A DNA stretch of 64,000 bases. It comes from Albugo candida. Taxonomy: Eukaryota > Oomycota > Peronosporomycetes > Albuginales > Albuginaceae. Of the stretch, positions 1 to 10,190 are shown in pieces (the stretch's first letter is position 1; each line of letters opens with the position of its first letter). The stretch is taken from assembly GCA_905220665.1 (NCBI GenBank), contig CAJNAR010000151.1:186001-250000 (forward strand), read 5' to 3'. Under the pieces are notes generated by a model, which saw nothing but the letters and a program-made list of their open reading frames with translations, was not told the origin of the DNA and did not search any database. Made by a program: the position numbers and the translations under genes.

Positions 1-1902
1 ATTGAGCCCTGGTACATGCAGAAGAAAGGAAGCGACAGATTCAGGGGTCAGTTCTTCTGGAAGAAGCTCAATTTGCTGCGCGTATTGGATCCAATGCTTT
101 GGATCATTATTGAATTTTTCAGCCGCTAACGCGTACCGCTTCTTTGTCCGTTTACGCTGCTGCAACACTTCGGCGGTTCTTTCTCGAGCCGTATGTAGCC
201 ATGCCAACTGGTCGTTGATTCTCAGCTTGATCTCACTATCATCACCTTCAGACTCACTGTCTGACGACGCAGCAGACAGAACCATTCGCATCAAATCATT
301 TGCCGAAGACATTGGCGATACCTCATCCAACGAACGATCCTTCTGTGATGATGGTTGACTGGTCGGAGGAGAATAGGAATCGCTGAATGATTTCTTACCG
401 AAGTCACAAAAGTCGATTGTATTGTTTGACCGCGTATTATCCCAGCTGGTTGCATCATGACTCGACGGATTCCGGGCGGTGAATCTTGCAAGTTCATGAC
501 CCTGAAGCTCTAATACGTTGATTTTTGATGTCTGAGAGAGTGGAATGGCTGGCTCAAAGGCACTTTGCGTCGATGATTTTGCACCAGAATGAAGTGGAGC
601 TGAAGGAACAGAACATCGTCTCGCGATGGACTCGACGACAGCTAAAAGGCCTTCCAAGCATAACAGTGTCAAAGCATCCAATCGTCCATTCACCCGAGTT
701 ACTTGACAATTACGAGCCAATGAGGAGCACAAAACTTCGAACAAATTGGTGCAATGCACGTCACAGTCGTAATTGATATACAAATCCAGCATCAATGCGG
801 GTTCCCGACAGAATTCCAAAAGAGATTCCAATGCTAACTCTTTCTGTTCGTCGGAACATGAAGGTGAATCAATAATACGCATGTGAACGCTTGTAAAAAA
901 CACCTCCAGCTGGATTTTCAAGTGATTTTTGATGGAATTAAAGAGATTGAAAACCACACGAAGGACAAGAGACAGCACGCGAAGCTCATCGGTTTCCGAA
1001 TTTTGAAGAAGATACTTGGACAAGTCACCTTGCAGCACAGAAACAAGACTCAGATGATCGCCCAAAGCAGTCCCAGCCGTTTCCAGCACGATATTGATCA
1101 ATCTCAATCCAAGAATGCAAGTTTCGCCTTCTACATCCGTTGATGGTGAGATCAATTGAGCCAAGAAATTGAGTATCCGTTCCAGCAAATCGATTCCAAA
1201 CGGCCGATACACTTTATGTGATCTTTTCTGAGGTACTTGCCCATTTGTATTGAGAATAGAGCCTTTGGGAGTGGTGTTTGGCGTTATCTCTTCAGCAGCT
1301 GCACTCAGCTCACCGATTCGATCAAAAACCGTCAAGATCACATGACCCAGCGTATTCTCAGCAGCTCGTGACAAATGAAGAGATGATCCAGGCTGGTAGC
1401 AAATGTTGTGGCAAAGATGGACCATTTTCCAGACATTTTCAGTGCTCAGCAAATGAGCTGCATCTGATCGAATACAATATTCGACCATTTCCAGCAATTT
1501 CATGAGCACTTCTTCATCATCGACGCGATAGGTTTCTTCAAAGCGGCATCGTGAGATACATAATGCAATTCGATTGATGGCAACATCTGCACGGACCGAC
1601 TCACATGTTAACAGTCGATACAGAAGAAATTTGTTGAGACTCGATATCGCTGCTCCAGTGATGAATCCACTAGTCTTATCGGATTCAATGACCATTATGA
1701 ACGGTAGTAAGTACGTAACAGTATCGACGTCATTCAGTTCGGTGACAGTTTGGAGCGCGAAATGGAGCTGTTTAAAAGCTCGCATGAGTGGTGATTGGGT
1801 GGAGGCTGGTATTTCTTGACGGAATCGGTCATGAGAAGCCCATCGTGCATTTACGCGCATCATCGACAAGACATTGTGAATTTCTCCCTTGACGCAATTC
1901 AT
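1..1902 (-). CDS. GBF1: GBF1/GNOM-type ARF guanine-nucleotide exchange factor, N-terminal part (cut by window edge)
   Basis: Sec7-family large ARF-GEF, which loads GTP onto ARF at the Golgi/ER to recruit COPI coats. The minus strand is open for 634 codons from ATG 1902 to base 1 with no stop, so the C-terminal part lies to the left. An in-frame TAA lies 54 bases upstream of the ATG. Family hallmarks in order: DCB start (GEIHNVLSMMRVNARW, residues 6-21), the FITGAAISSLNKFL stretch of the DCB domain, a CRFE block, the HUS-type EFCREPALMLDLYINYDC, a Ser-rich linker, and the entry to the Sec7 domain (NNDPKHWIQYAQQIELLPEE, then SVASFLHVPGLN). No intron is needed. The TBC gene starts divergently about 300 bp away, so the two may share a promoter region. 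The family call is very secure; the start is the first in-frame Met and gives a short but typical N-terminus. Confidence 0.93.
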   Translation of the reverse strand, partial: MNCVKGEIHNVLSMMRVNARWASHDRFRQEIPASTQSPLMRAFKQLHFALQTVTELNDVDTVTYLLPFIMVIESDKTSGFITGAAISSLNKFLLYRLLTCESVRADVAINRIALCISRCRFEETYRVDDEEVLMKLLEMVEYCIRSDAAHLLSTENVWKMVHLCHNICYQPGSSLHLSRAAENTLGHVILTVFDRIGELSAAAEEITPNTTPKGSILNTNGQVPQKRSHKVYRPFGIDLLERILNFLAQLISPSTDVEGETCILGLRLINIVLETAGTALGDHLSLVSVLQGDLSKYLLQNSETDELRVLSLVLRVVFNLFNSIKNHLKIQLEVFFTSVHMRIIDSPSCSDEQKELALESLLEFCREPALMLDLYINYDCDVHCTNLFEVLCSSLARNCQVTRVNGRLDALTLLCLEGLLAVVESIARRCSVPSAPLHSGAKSSTQSAFEPAIPLSQTSKINVLELQGHELARFTARNPSSHDATSWDNTRSNNTIDFCDFGKKSFSDSYSPPTSQPSSQKDRSLDEVSPMSSANDLMRMVLSAASSDSESEGDDSEIKLRINDQLAWLHTARERTAEVLQQRKRTKKRYALAAEKFNNDPKHWIQYAQQIELLPEELTPESVASFLLHVPGLN

Positions 1903-2214
1903 CGTGGCGAGGACATGGAATGGTGTGGTGTACACGAAGCTGGAGGGTCTGATTTATGTAGATACACTAGTTTGAGTACATGATTGACGACGTTTGAGCC
2001 GATGTTTGACGCCGGAAAGGTGAGGACTCTCTCGTCGCGGACGTGCATATGGGATACTATATGTACTTCGTAGGATGAAGAGAACTGCCTTCGTAAAGGG
2101 AATGTTGTATTGGAAATTCCGGAGAAGTCAAGAGTGACTGAATATTTGGACTCTGATGGGGAAGAGTGTGACGGGATTAATGATCATGCTACGAGTGATG
2201 ATAGGCACTCCGGA

Positions 2215-4029
2215 ATGAGAAAAGAAAAGACAAGTTTCATGAATCGAAATAGCTCAATCGGTGTGATGAGAGATCGTGCTGTCAATGCAAACTTGCGACT
2301 GCAAAATATGAGACAACATACAATCAAAAGGTGTGTAGCTCTTGTGCGCCACAAATTATTGAGTCGGATCTCGATTGATTTAGATTGGAAAAATATCAAC
2401 CACAATTGGACCGAGTGAAGCTGTCAGCTGCAGCAGGTAAGCTGCACGACTCACTCTTTCTGATCTTTGGTTAGTAACTGCAAATATAGCCGCTACGAAA
2501 GGGAAAGAACGCGTACAACCAGCTTTTAGCATGGTTAAAGAAGGAGGAAGTCAAGGGTGGTCGATGTTTAAGTCTAAAATTGCTTCCGCCGGACCAGTTG
2601 CCGAGAGGATACAACAACTGGGAAGAAACATGCTAGAAGGTTACCTTGGTGAGCAACAAGTCGACAAGATTACAATACTCGTTAATCCACGAACGGCTGC
2701 AGAAGCCTTTTTGAAGAGTTTCAAGGATCTCGATGCCTCTGTTCCTTTCACAGGCAGGAGATCATCCATAAAAGAGTCATCAACGAACTATAGTGCGGCG
2801 AATCAGTGCTTTCAGTCATGCTACATTGTTGGACTTATTTGCGTCATGAGTGGGAATATATGTGACCTATCCCGAATCTCTCGAATCAATCAAAGTTGCC
2901 ACCATCTGCTACGAGACAGACGATTATGGCGCTTCTGCGTGCGTTATGGCGAAATCCCAATCCGAACTCGAGCATCTTTTTGGGAACAATGTGCAAGGTT
3001 TGTTGCCTCTTTATTGTCACTTTTATTCGAAGGATTTTATTCTAAACTTATCTAATTGCAGCGTTTCAAGCACACGAGTAATATCTGAATTCGACTACCA
3101 GACATATAACGAAATGGCACGATCGAAAGCCGAATGCACTGATCTGATCATGACGGACGTCCGACGCACATATGGAATCGTAGCACCTCACAAACGTGTT
3201 CCCGACTCAAGCAGCGAAAAGCAGCTCCATGTCGATGAGAAGCTGGTAAATCAGTTGAGCGATGTGTTGCACGCACTTTCCAGTCGTTTCCCAAATGTTG
3301 GCTATTGCCAAGGAATGGATTACATTGCAGCATTTGTTATTGACATTGTCAAAGAGAGCACAAGTTTAGCATCAGAAACGACCCCAAGCGCGAATGTATC
3401 GCTTCAGGCGGCAACAGATGAAGAAGTGGAATCTGCATTTTGGATTCTGGTATGCTTGTTCGAGCAATACGGACTTCAAGACATGTTCTCTCCAGGCTTA
3501 CATCAACTCAACTCGCATTGTTACATATTCAAACGCCTATTCGAGCTCACAATGCCGACCCTTGCGCAGCATTTTGATGAAGAGAATATAATGGTGGAAA
3601 TGTTTGTGGTTGGGTGGTTTCAAACTATTTTCCTGTACCTCAACGTTCTTCCACGGAAAACATTAACGCGAATTTGGGACATTTTTCTTTGGGAAAAGAA
3701 TTGGAAAGTAATATCAAGAGCGACATTGGCGCTGTTTCAGGTCGCAGCAGTTTTCGTGGAGAAGGAGTCCATTGATTGCGTTATTCGGTTTTTCAATACG
3801 TTCGATGGGAAAGCAGAGGTATTTTGAGTGTGTTCATCAATTATTGACTATAAGCTCAAATCGCTTGTAGGAACTTATGGAAGCAGAGGTATTCATCGCC
3901 AAAGCTCAAAGGTTCAAAGTCACAAATTCAATACTGCTCAAGCTCCAGCGACAATATGTGATGCATCAGCGTACGGACAAGAAAAACGGACAATCCAGCC
4001 GCGTGGTGGAGAAAACTCCTCATGACTAG
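2215..4029 (+). CDS. F-box-like / TBC domain (Rab-GAP) protein, five exons
   Basis: Predicted Rab GTPase-activating protein. Spliced model: 2215-2330, 2384-2436, 2490-2997, 3062-3818, 3871-4029, with introns of 53, 53, 64 and 52 bp, all GT..AG and phase-consistent. The N-terminal part is polar and basic. An F-box-like helix pair follows (CHHLLRDRRLWRFCVRYGEIP, about 2895-2965). The TBC domain then carries FPNVGYCQGMDYIAAFVIDI (the YCQGM box with the glutamine finger), a long middle with VGWFQTIFLYLNVLPRKTLTRIWD (TBC signature), and a C-terminal helix extension. In FPNVGYCQGMD the Gln of the dual-finger mechanism is present; the IxxDxxR Arg finger appears as LIMTDVRRTYG, so GAP activity is plausible. 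The start is uncertain: 2215 is the first in-frame ATG after a TAG at 2071, but the intervening acidic stretch may be coding through an unseen upstream exon. Confidence 0.85.
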
Positions 4030-4096
4030 CACCTTGATTTAGACACAAAATGATTGGTAGAAATACTCGGATCGGATTGGCTCAAGACTATCGAAG

Positions 4097-5540
4097 ATGA
4101 CGTCCATTGATCTGATTCTGTCTGCTTCTTATGTCGTGCCGGTGGTCCCACGAGGTGCTATCTACACCGATTATAGTGTCGTCATTGTAAAAGGTCGTAT
4201 TATCGACATCATGCCAACGTCAAATGTCCTGGAGAAGTACTCACCAACACAGCATGTTGAGCTGCCCAATCATATCCTCCTTCCCGGCTTGATCAATAGC
4301 CATAGTCACGCGGCTTTGAATTTACTTCGTGGCATATCGGATGATAAAATTCTTCACAGCTGGCTTACGGAAGATATCTGGCCGACTGAAGCCAAGTTTG
4401 TTGGTCGTGAGTTCCTAGAAACCGGTGTGGAGCACGCTATCGCCGAAATGCTTAGAGGTGGAACGACATGTTTCAACGATATGTACTACCTCGACAATAC
4501 TGCTGAAGTTGTCAAAAAGTGTCATATGCGTGCGATGTTAGGGCATCCCGTCCTGGAATTTGGTTCAGCGTACGGCTCTAATGCTCGTGAGTATCTGGAT
4601 ACTGCGATTCGCTCGTTGGAAGCTGCTAAGGCAAGCGGAAAACAAGATCTTGTACAGTACTCAATCGCTCCGCACGCGCCGTATACAGTCTCAGACGCCT
4701 CATTTGACGAGGTGAATGCAATTTCCAACCGATATCAAGTGCCAATACATTTGCATTTGCATGAAACCAAAGCTGAATGTGACGATAGCGAATGCCTCAA
4801 CAAATCAATGTCTTGTCATCAGAGTCTGGAGAAGCTCCGTCCATTAGCGAATTTGGCCCGATTGGGCCTTTTGTCTCGTCGATTGATCGCGGTTCACATG
4901 ACAGAACTCACGGAGCTCGAAATCGATCAAATTACAGCGGCAGAAGTAAATGTGGTTCATTGTCCTACTTCCAACATGAAACTGGCATCGGGAATCTGCC
5001 CGGTCGAAACACTGCTCGAAAAAGGAGTCAATGTCGCATTGGGGACCGATAGTGCAGCAAGTAACAACACATTGGATATGTTTGCGGAAATGAAGCTGGC
5101 CGCGATGTTGGCAAAAGTCAATTCGAGAAACTGTACGAGTGTACCCGCGCCAACCGCCTTGGAAATGGCGACAATCAATGGTGCCAAAGCGCTAGGAATG
5201 GAACAAGAAATTGGCTCTATCGAAGTTGGAAAGTCTGCTGATTTGATTGCAATCACATTTGACTCGATCGAGATGCTTCCAATGTACAATCCGATCGGCC
5301 ACATCGCTTATGTGGCCGGGCGCGAACAGTATGTGACCGCTTCTTTTCTATACTTTACGTAGAATCGCTGATTTTCTAATGCGTTGCAGTGTGACCGACG
5401 TTTGGATCCAAGGAAGACGCATGCTTCAAGACCGTGTCTTAGCCACAATCGATGAAGCACAACTTAAAAGCAAAGTATTACGTTGGCAAGAGAAGATCAT
5501 GCATCATCATGAGCTTCTAAAGGAACAGCGTTTGAATTAA
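4097..5540 (+). CDS. mtaD: MtaD-like 5'-methylthioadenosine / S-adenosylhomocysteine deaminase (amidohydrolase)
   Basis: Metal-dependent amidohydrolase expected to deaminate MTA/SAH-type purine nucleosides. Exons 4097-5328 and 5390-5540 join across a 61-bp GT..AG intron and give 460 residues, the usual length for the family. Visible motifs: GLINSHSHAALNLLRG (HxH metal ligands), HLHLHET (third His), VHCPTSNMKLASG, and ALGTDSAASNNTLDM (catalytic Asp). The second exon supplies the closing VTDVWIQGRRML strand typical of the family. The closest pattern I recognise is bacterial MtaD rather than a common eukaryotic enzyme, so ancient transfer is possible. The acquired intron and flanking eukaryotic genes show it is native to this chromosome. 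Exact substrate (MTA, SAH or another aminopurine) cannot be read from sequence. Confidence 0.88.
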
Positions 5541-5564
5541 TGCATAAAGGAGAAACAATACCAT

Positions 5565-6767
5565 TTACACTCTTTGATCTTTCAGAAGCGAAATAAATGT
5601 CTCGACTGCAAAAAGACTGGCGTCTTCGGTCAGTACAACATCAAAATGCTCGAGATATGCGTCCAGCCGCTCAGCGGTCTGCGTGTTGTGAAATCCAATG
5701 CGTAGGATCTCATCTTCTTCATACTCAAGTCCATGTGCCATTCTCACGTCGCTGAGTGAGTCGCCAAGTAGCAGAATATTGTGACGCTTTTCCATTTTGA
5801 TCTGCTTGTGAAAATCTGTTCCGACAATGACGCTGGCATTCTTGTTGAGGCAATGAATCAACTACAGAGAGTATGCGCGATGTAATCGATGGCGGGGATT
5901 ATGTTTTCGTTCTTACTTTGTCCTGGAAGCCCACGAGACGACCTGAAGGATCAAATCGCATGAGGTTCGATACAATATGAACATTCTTGGGCACTGATCG
6001 GTTCCAGGACGCGTATTCCTTTGACAACAGTTCGCGTATCACGTCACTCAAGCCAGCGGAAAAGATCAGAGTTGGCACAGCATTCCGCTCTAGCAATGTA
6101 AACAGCTCATGAAATCCTGGTCGGAATAGAACGGATGAATGTGTGACGGCTTCCACCAAAAGGCTTTTAGTAAGCCCATTTTCGACAAAGTTTTGATGCT
6201 CCATATTCCACCTGAATCGAAATCAAATCAATAATCGGATGAAGCTGATACTTTGCAGATTCACCATTCAATCATATGAGGCAGCTTCTCTTCATCTGTG
6301 AGGGTCGTGGACTGCTCAATGGGATAGAATTGCTGAAACAATGCTCGACCTCGTGACGTCATCGCCTCATTGATTGAGCCTCCAGCCGAGAGAATCCCAT
6401 GAGACGTATCGGCTTGCTCGCCTACAAATCGATCAGTCTTTTTGTATGAGCTCAAATATATCCTTCCACCTGAATTTTTGTGGTATGTCGTCAATGTGTA
6501 GTCGAAGTCTGCAATGACCACAAGATGGTCGATACCGTCAGCTGCAAATTTCTTCCATTTTCGCGCAAAAGAATCTGATTACGAAATGTGAGATTCTGTG
6601 GAGAAATGGCCGCTAAACGAACCGGAATCCCGAACAATCATTTTGGAACGAGGTCGTAGATGCCGCGATTCGGATTCGCAAGAAAGCGACGCAGACAGCA
6701 TCGTGATCGCTGCGGCTGGCCACGCCGCTGCTACCTTTCCGGTCAAAAATCTGATAGTAAACACCAT
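5565..6767 (-). CDS. NT5C3: NT5C3-type pyrimidine 5'-nucleotidase (HAD superfamily), four exons
   Basis: HAD-family phosphatase that dephosphorylates pyrimidine nucleoside monophosphates in nucleotide turnover. Exons (minus): 6767-6623, 6574-6265, 6211-5917, 5861-5565; introns 48, 53 and 55 bp; total 348 residues. Motifs: nucleophile DFDYTLT (DxDxT), FSAGLSDVI (motif II Ser), and LLLGDSLSDVRMA (motif IV GDxxxD). LPHMIEWWNMEH and RLVGFQDKLIHCLNKN are typical linker blocks of the family. The first 45 residues are hydrophobic and Ser/Arg-rich (MVFTIRFLTGKVAAAWPAA), suggesting a signal anchor or mitochondrial presequence that the human cytosolic enzyme lacks in its main isoform. It is convergent with the deaminase gene, with about 25 bp between stops. 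Family call strong; first exon moderately sure. Confidence 0.88.
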
Positions 6768-7047
6768 TAACGACACGAAAATGGAATCGTCGAATCAGAT
6801 GAATCAGAAATAGATCGTGATTAAATGATTCAATTGCATTACATCGACGCATTCTACGTTCAATCAAAGCCACAACGTTGGTGAAAATACCAAATTATGG
6901 TCTAAATCCGACGTGTGCGCTGGTCTCTCGCATATCTGTTGACAGACAGATTTTGACAAGCAAAGACTTGGCCAAAGAAATCGTAGTGCTCCTCTCATTC
7001 CGCTTTCCGCTATCGCTTCACTTTACAGCAACAAAAGTGTTTGAAAT

Positions 7048-8271
7048 ATGAGAGTCGGAAGAGGAAGCGAAGAGGATTTCTTCAGATTATGCGGATCGCC
7101 CATTCACGCGCTTGAAGCATCCAGCTTTGCATCCAGCGCATTAGAATCCAAGCGAAGAGCTCTCACACCAGAAATGCATTCCGGCGATAAAGGGCCTCGC
7201 TACCACGATCCCATTATGACAAAATGCGAAGATCACGTGCTGCAAAGACATTTGTGCAAGTTGAGTATGGAATATCAAGGTCTCCAGCGCTCATGGTTCT
7301 TTTCGAACTGGTTCGCATCGAGCACAGCACACGAAAGCATCGATTCTCCCCAGCATTTCTTGCTCGAGTCGGCTCGTGACTCCAATTCGCAGCGATACCA
7401 CATCAACATCAACGATATCGTTCTCGAAACAATAATTGGCGAAGGAGCTTTCGGGAAGGTGTACAAAGGTCTCTACAAGCAGCAGACGGTCGCTGTGAAG
7501 ATAATGATCCGTCAAAATCTCTCCTCCATGGTCATACGAGAATTCGAGAAAGAAGTCGACATCATGAGCCGCTTACAGCACCCAAACATCTGTCGACTCG
7601 TTGGTGCTTGTTTGAAGCCGTCTACGCGAGCACTAGTGCTTGAATACATCGAACTGGGATCGCTTTGGGACTACTTACGAGCGAATCGAGCTATCAGCAT
7701 CCAACAACGTGCGCAATTCTTGCTGGATACCGCACGTGGAATGCACTATTTGCATCAGTTCCGTCCGCCGATTCTCCATCGCGATCTGAAATCACCCAAT
7801 CTGCTGGTGGAAAAACAGTCACTAACCATCAAAATCGCCGATTTCGGACTTGCTCGAGTCAAAGAGCAGATACATACGATGACCGGCAACTGCGGAACGA
7901 CACAATGGATGGCGTACGTTGTTTCTTCTCCTCTCTGTTACCGTTCTGATGTGTGCGTTGATAGACCCGAAGTCTTGGGAAATCGCAAATACACCGAAAA
8001 AGCTGACGTTTACTCCTTTGGAATTGTTGTTTGGGAGATATTCACATCGCGATGTCCTTATGACGACATGAACCAAATTCAGACCGCATTATGCGTGCTG
8101 AATTACGATCTTCGTCCGCCAATACCAAGTAAATGCCCACGTTTTTTTTCTCGTTTGATGCGAACGTGCTGGCGACGTGATCCCGAATTACGTCCTTCTT
8201 TTTACCGAATTGTCAAAACGTTAGAAGGCAAACTCTATAAATCGCATTCTCCGCGCCATTTTGTTTCCTAA
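7048..8271 (+). CDS. TKL-group protein kinase
   Basis: Serine/threonine kinase of the tyrosine-kinase-like (Raf/MLK-like) group, which is expanded in oomycetes. A ~125-residue N-terminal extension without recognised domain precedes the kinase. Motifs: GEGAFGKVYKG (glycine loop), VAVKIM (ATP lysine), HRDLKSPNLLV (catalytic loop, HRDLKSxN form typical of TKL), DFGLARV, and, after splicing, WMAPEVLGN (APE motif). A 51-bp GT..AG intron at 7914-7964 splits the APE motif. It is a multiple of three without a stop, so the unspliced message would stay open with 17 extra residues. Spliced length is 390 residues. No membrane segment or regulatory domain is visible, and no substrate can be inferred. Confidence in the kinase call is very high. 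Confidence 0.93.
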   Translation: MRVGRGSEEDFFRLCGSPIHALEASSFASSALESKRRALTPEMHSGDKGPRYHDPIMTKCEDHVLQRHLCKLSMEYQGLQRSWFFSNWFASSTAHESIDSPQHFLLESARDSNSQRYHININDIVLETIIGEGAFGKVYKGLYKQQTVAVKIMIRQNLSSMVIREFEKEVDIMSRLQHPNICRLVGACLKPSTRALVLEYIELGSLWDYLRANRAISIQQRAQFLLDTARGMHYLHQFRPPILHRDLKSPNLLVEKQSLTIKIADFGLARVKEQIHTMTGNCGTTQWMAYVVSSPLCYRSDVCVDRPEVLGNRKYTEKADVYSFGIVVWEIFTSRCPYDDMNQIQTALCVLNYDLRPPIPSKCPRFFSRLMRTCWRRDPELRPSFYRIVKTLEGKLYKSHSPRHFVS

Positions 8272-8524
8272 TACAATCCTTTTTTCTACTTGTTGATCCC
8301 TTTTATTTGTCGACCATAAAGACGTAAAAACCGCGTGTGAAGCGTTCTTATTTGCTAATTACAAACATTACTTGCAAGCAACGCGATGGAACTGCGTGTG
8401 TGACGCCGAGTGTGCAGCGATTGAAAAAACACATGAATAGAGAGATGGCATTGATTGAGCCTCACCGAGACATCATTTCATAAAAGCATTCATCGCTCGC
8501 CTTTAGCGCATTACAAAATCTAGT

Positions 8525-9586
8525 ATGACCTCTTGGGAAGTTCGCGTCCAGAACGTCATCAACCAGATTCCGGGCATTTCGCCTGGTCTTTGGGAAAATC
8601 CATCGCGAGATGAAAGTATGTATACTCGATCATATGGACCAACTCGGCGGATCAATGAACGTCGAGCAATATCGGGAATGAATGCGTCGTATTCATCGGA
8701 TAGAAATTTTACGCCCCACCGCAGCCTGAAGAAAGCTGGAAGTAGCTCGGATATAGCCTCTATGCAAGATAATGATGGAGCGGAAATCAAACGTCTTCGA
8801 GCTATGCTGCTGGATCGAGATCGAGAGAATTGTGAGCTTTACATGCAGTTATCCACCTACAAAAAAATACTTCATCAGTTTACGCATCGTCACCAAGCGA
8901 AATCAAGTAGAACGATTCACCAACAACGTAGACGGGAAGGATTCATGGCAAATGCTTTTTCGATTAGGCGACGTCACCAAGAACAAGAACGGATGCTGGA
9001 GTTGATGTCTGATGAAATCGAACGATTGAGGATGCAATTGATACTGAGTGAAGCTGAAAGAGGTCAAGGAATAAGCGATTCGGACTTCACTGAAATGCAT
9101 GATACCCTGCAAACACAAGATGAGATTTTTGGTGAATTTAGGACCGATGAGCTGATGGAGTTGCTCAGTGCAAGCCATTGTTATCCGGATACTTCACCGA
9201 ATGCGAGTTCGTCCCATTCGAAGAAAAACAATCATTCTAAATCGTTGAGTCGATTCAGAATCACAAAAAGTGGCTCGGAGCTCTCTAGATCATCGTGGAG
9301 GCAAAAGGCGCAAAAGATCAAGCCGAAACGATCGTCTAAATGGTTTTTCGGCGGCGACAGCAAATCTTCTCACCATGAAGCTTCGCATTCGCATTCGCAT
9401 CATGATCCGTCGCTTTGGTGGCATCAATCGCGCAGAGAAAGTAAAGCTGATGCAGGCAGAAACCAATCTTTCCGCGCTGGTGAGCCAATTCGACGGCTTG
9501 ACGCGAAACAGTACTCGGAACTTGCATTGTGCATCGATGAAGATGACGATGCGGCTCTGGAAATGAGAGATTTGCATTTTAAATGA
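8525..9586 (+). CDS. Uncharacterised coiled-coil, His/Ser-rich protein
   Basis: Uninterrupted 353-codon frame from ATG 8525. I do not recognise a family. Residues about 95-190 are strongly helical and charged (IKRLRAMLLDRDRENCELYMQ, later QEQERMLELMSDEIERLRMQ), consistent with a coiled coil. The second half is low complexity: SHSKKNNHSKSLSRF, basic runs, and a HHEASHSHSHHD histidine patch at about 280-291. The C-terminus is acidic (CIDEDDDAALEMRD). No signal peptide or membrane segment. The steady frame, plausible start and position between two recognised loci support a real gene. Antisense and alternate-frame openings over 8.8-9.6 kb are shadows. Confidence 0.7.
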   Translation: MTSWEVRVQNVINQIPGISPGLWENPSRDESMYTRSYGPTRRINERRAISGMNASYSSDRNFTPHRSLKKAGSSSDIASMQDNDGAEIKRLRAMLLDRDRENCELYMQLSTYKKILHQFTHRHQAKSSRTIHQQRRREGFMANAFSIRRRHQEQERMLELMSDEIERLRMQLILSEAERGQGISDSDFTEMHDTLQTQDEIFGEFRTDELMELLSASHCYPDTSPNASSSHSKKNNHSKSLSRFRITKSGSELSRSSWRQKAQKIKPKRSSKWFFGGDSKSSHHEASHSHSHHDPSLWWHQSRRESKADAGRNQSFRAGEPIRRLDAKQYSELALCIDEDDDAALEMRDLHFK

Positions 9587-9639
9587 GTAAATCATCAGCC
9601 AAGAAAGAGCTCACCCACAACTATCAATGGAAGTAGTTT

Positions 9640-10190
9640 GTTGCGAGTTGAGCGCCAAGAAAAAACAAACACAAAAATTCACCTAATTAATAGCACAAAC
9701 GTAAATGAGAAAAAATTGAGCCTTTCGCATCGTCTTTTTTCTTATAGAAAATCTGTCTGCCAACTTTCGAATGGTTGCATTTCGCGAAAAGCGTCGCATC
9801 GATACCAAAAAGAAGGCGAGCACGAGCATCGTGATGATCGCGAGGTATAGACAGTGCGAAAACTGGAAGCCAAACCGGAGATCACCATAAAAGCGTCGGT
9901 ATGATCCACATGGTGCGTAGACCAGCTTTACACACTCAATGTGTGCACGCGTGATGTTCAATATATAAAGCGGCTGTGTGGAAGCTGCAGCGAGAAGAAG
10001 CTAACAGGTACGACCAAGTTTAGAATCGAAATGGCTGATGTAATGAACGAAGTGGCGAAACAGTGCGACGATAGGTTCTGCTGTGAAGTACTTGGATAGG
10101 AGATTGAGAATGTAAGCTTGAATGCATGCGTAAGCGAACGAATCTCTTTTCTCTATGACTTTGAGCGTTATGTAATGTACCACCACCGAA
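9640..10190 (-). pseudogene. Degenerate copy of the C2/transmembrane gene found at 13.2-14.2 kb
   Basis: Bases ~9605-9920 align by eye with ~13080-13440, including the shared tracts ctcacccacaac, atctgtctgccaa and gcatttcgc. The implied protein is a broken version of the C-terminal membrane region of the downstream gene: compare LAIITMLVLAFFLVSMRRFS here with FVIGFFLVTSHPVRRIA there. A second stretch at ~10000-10190 (KRDSFAYACIQAYI) resembles ARDHVLAACLIMSKAF of the intact copy. Frame breaks separate the stretches, so no full protein can be made. Best read as a truncated, decayed paralogue left by a local duplication. Confidence 0.6.

Noticed and set aside
525..1983. Series of plus-strand openings over the left edge
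   Set aside because: They are antisense shadows of the GBF1-type gene, whose minus frame is continuous and matches the family throughout.
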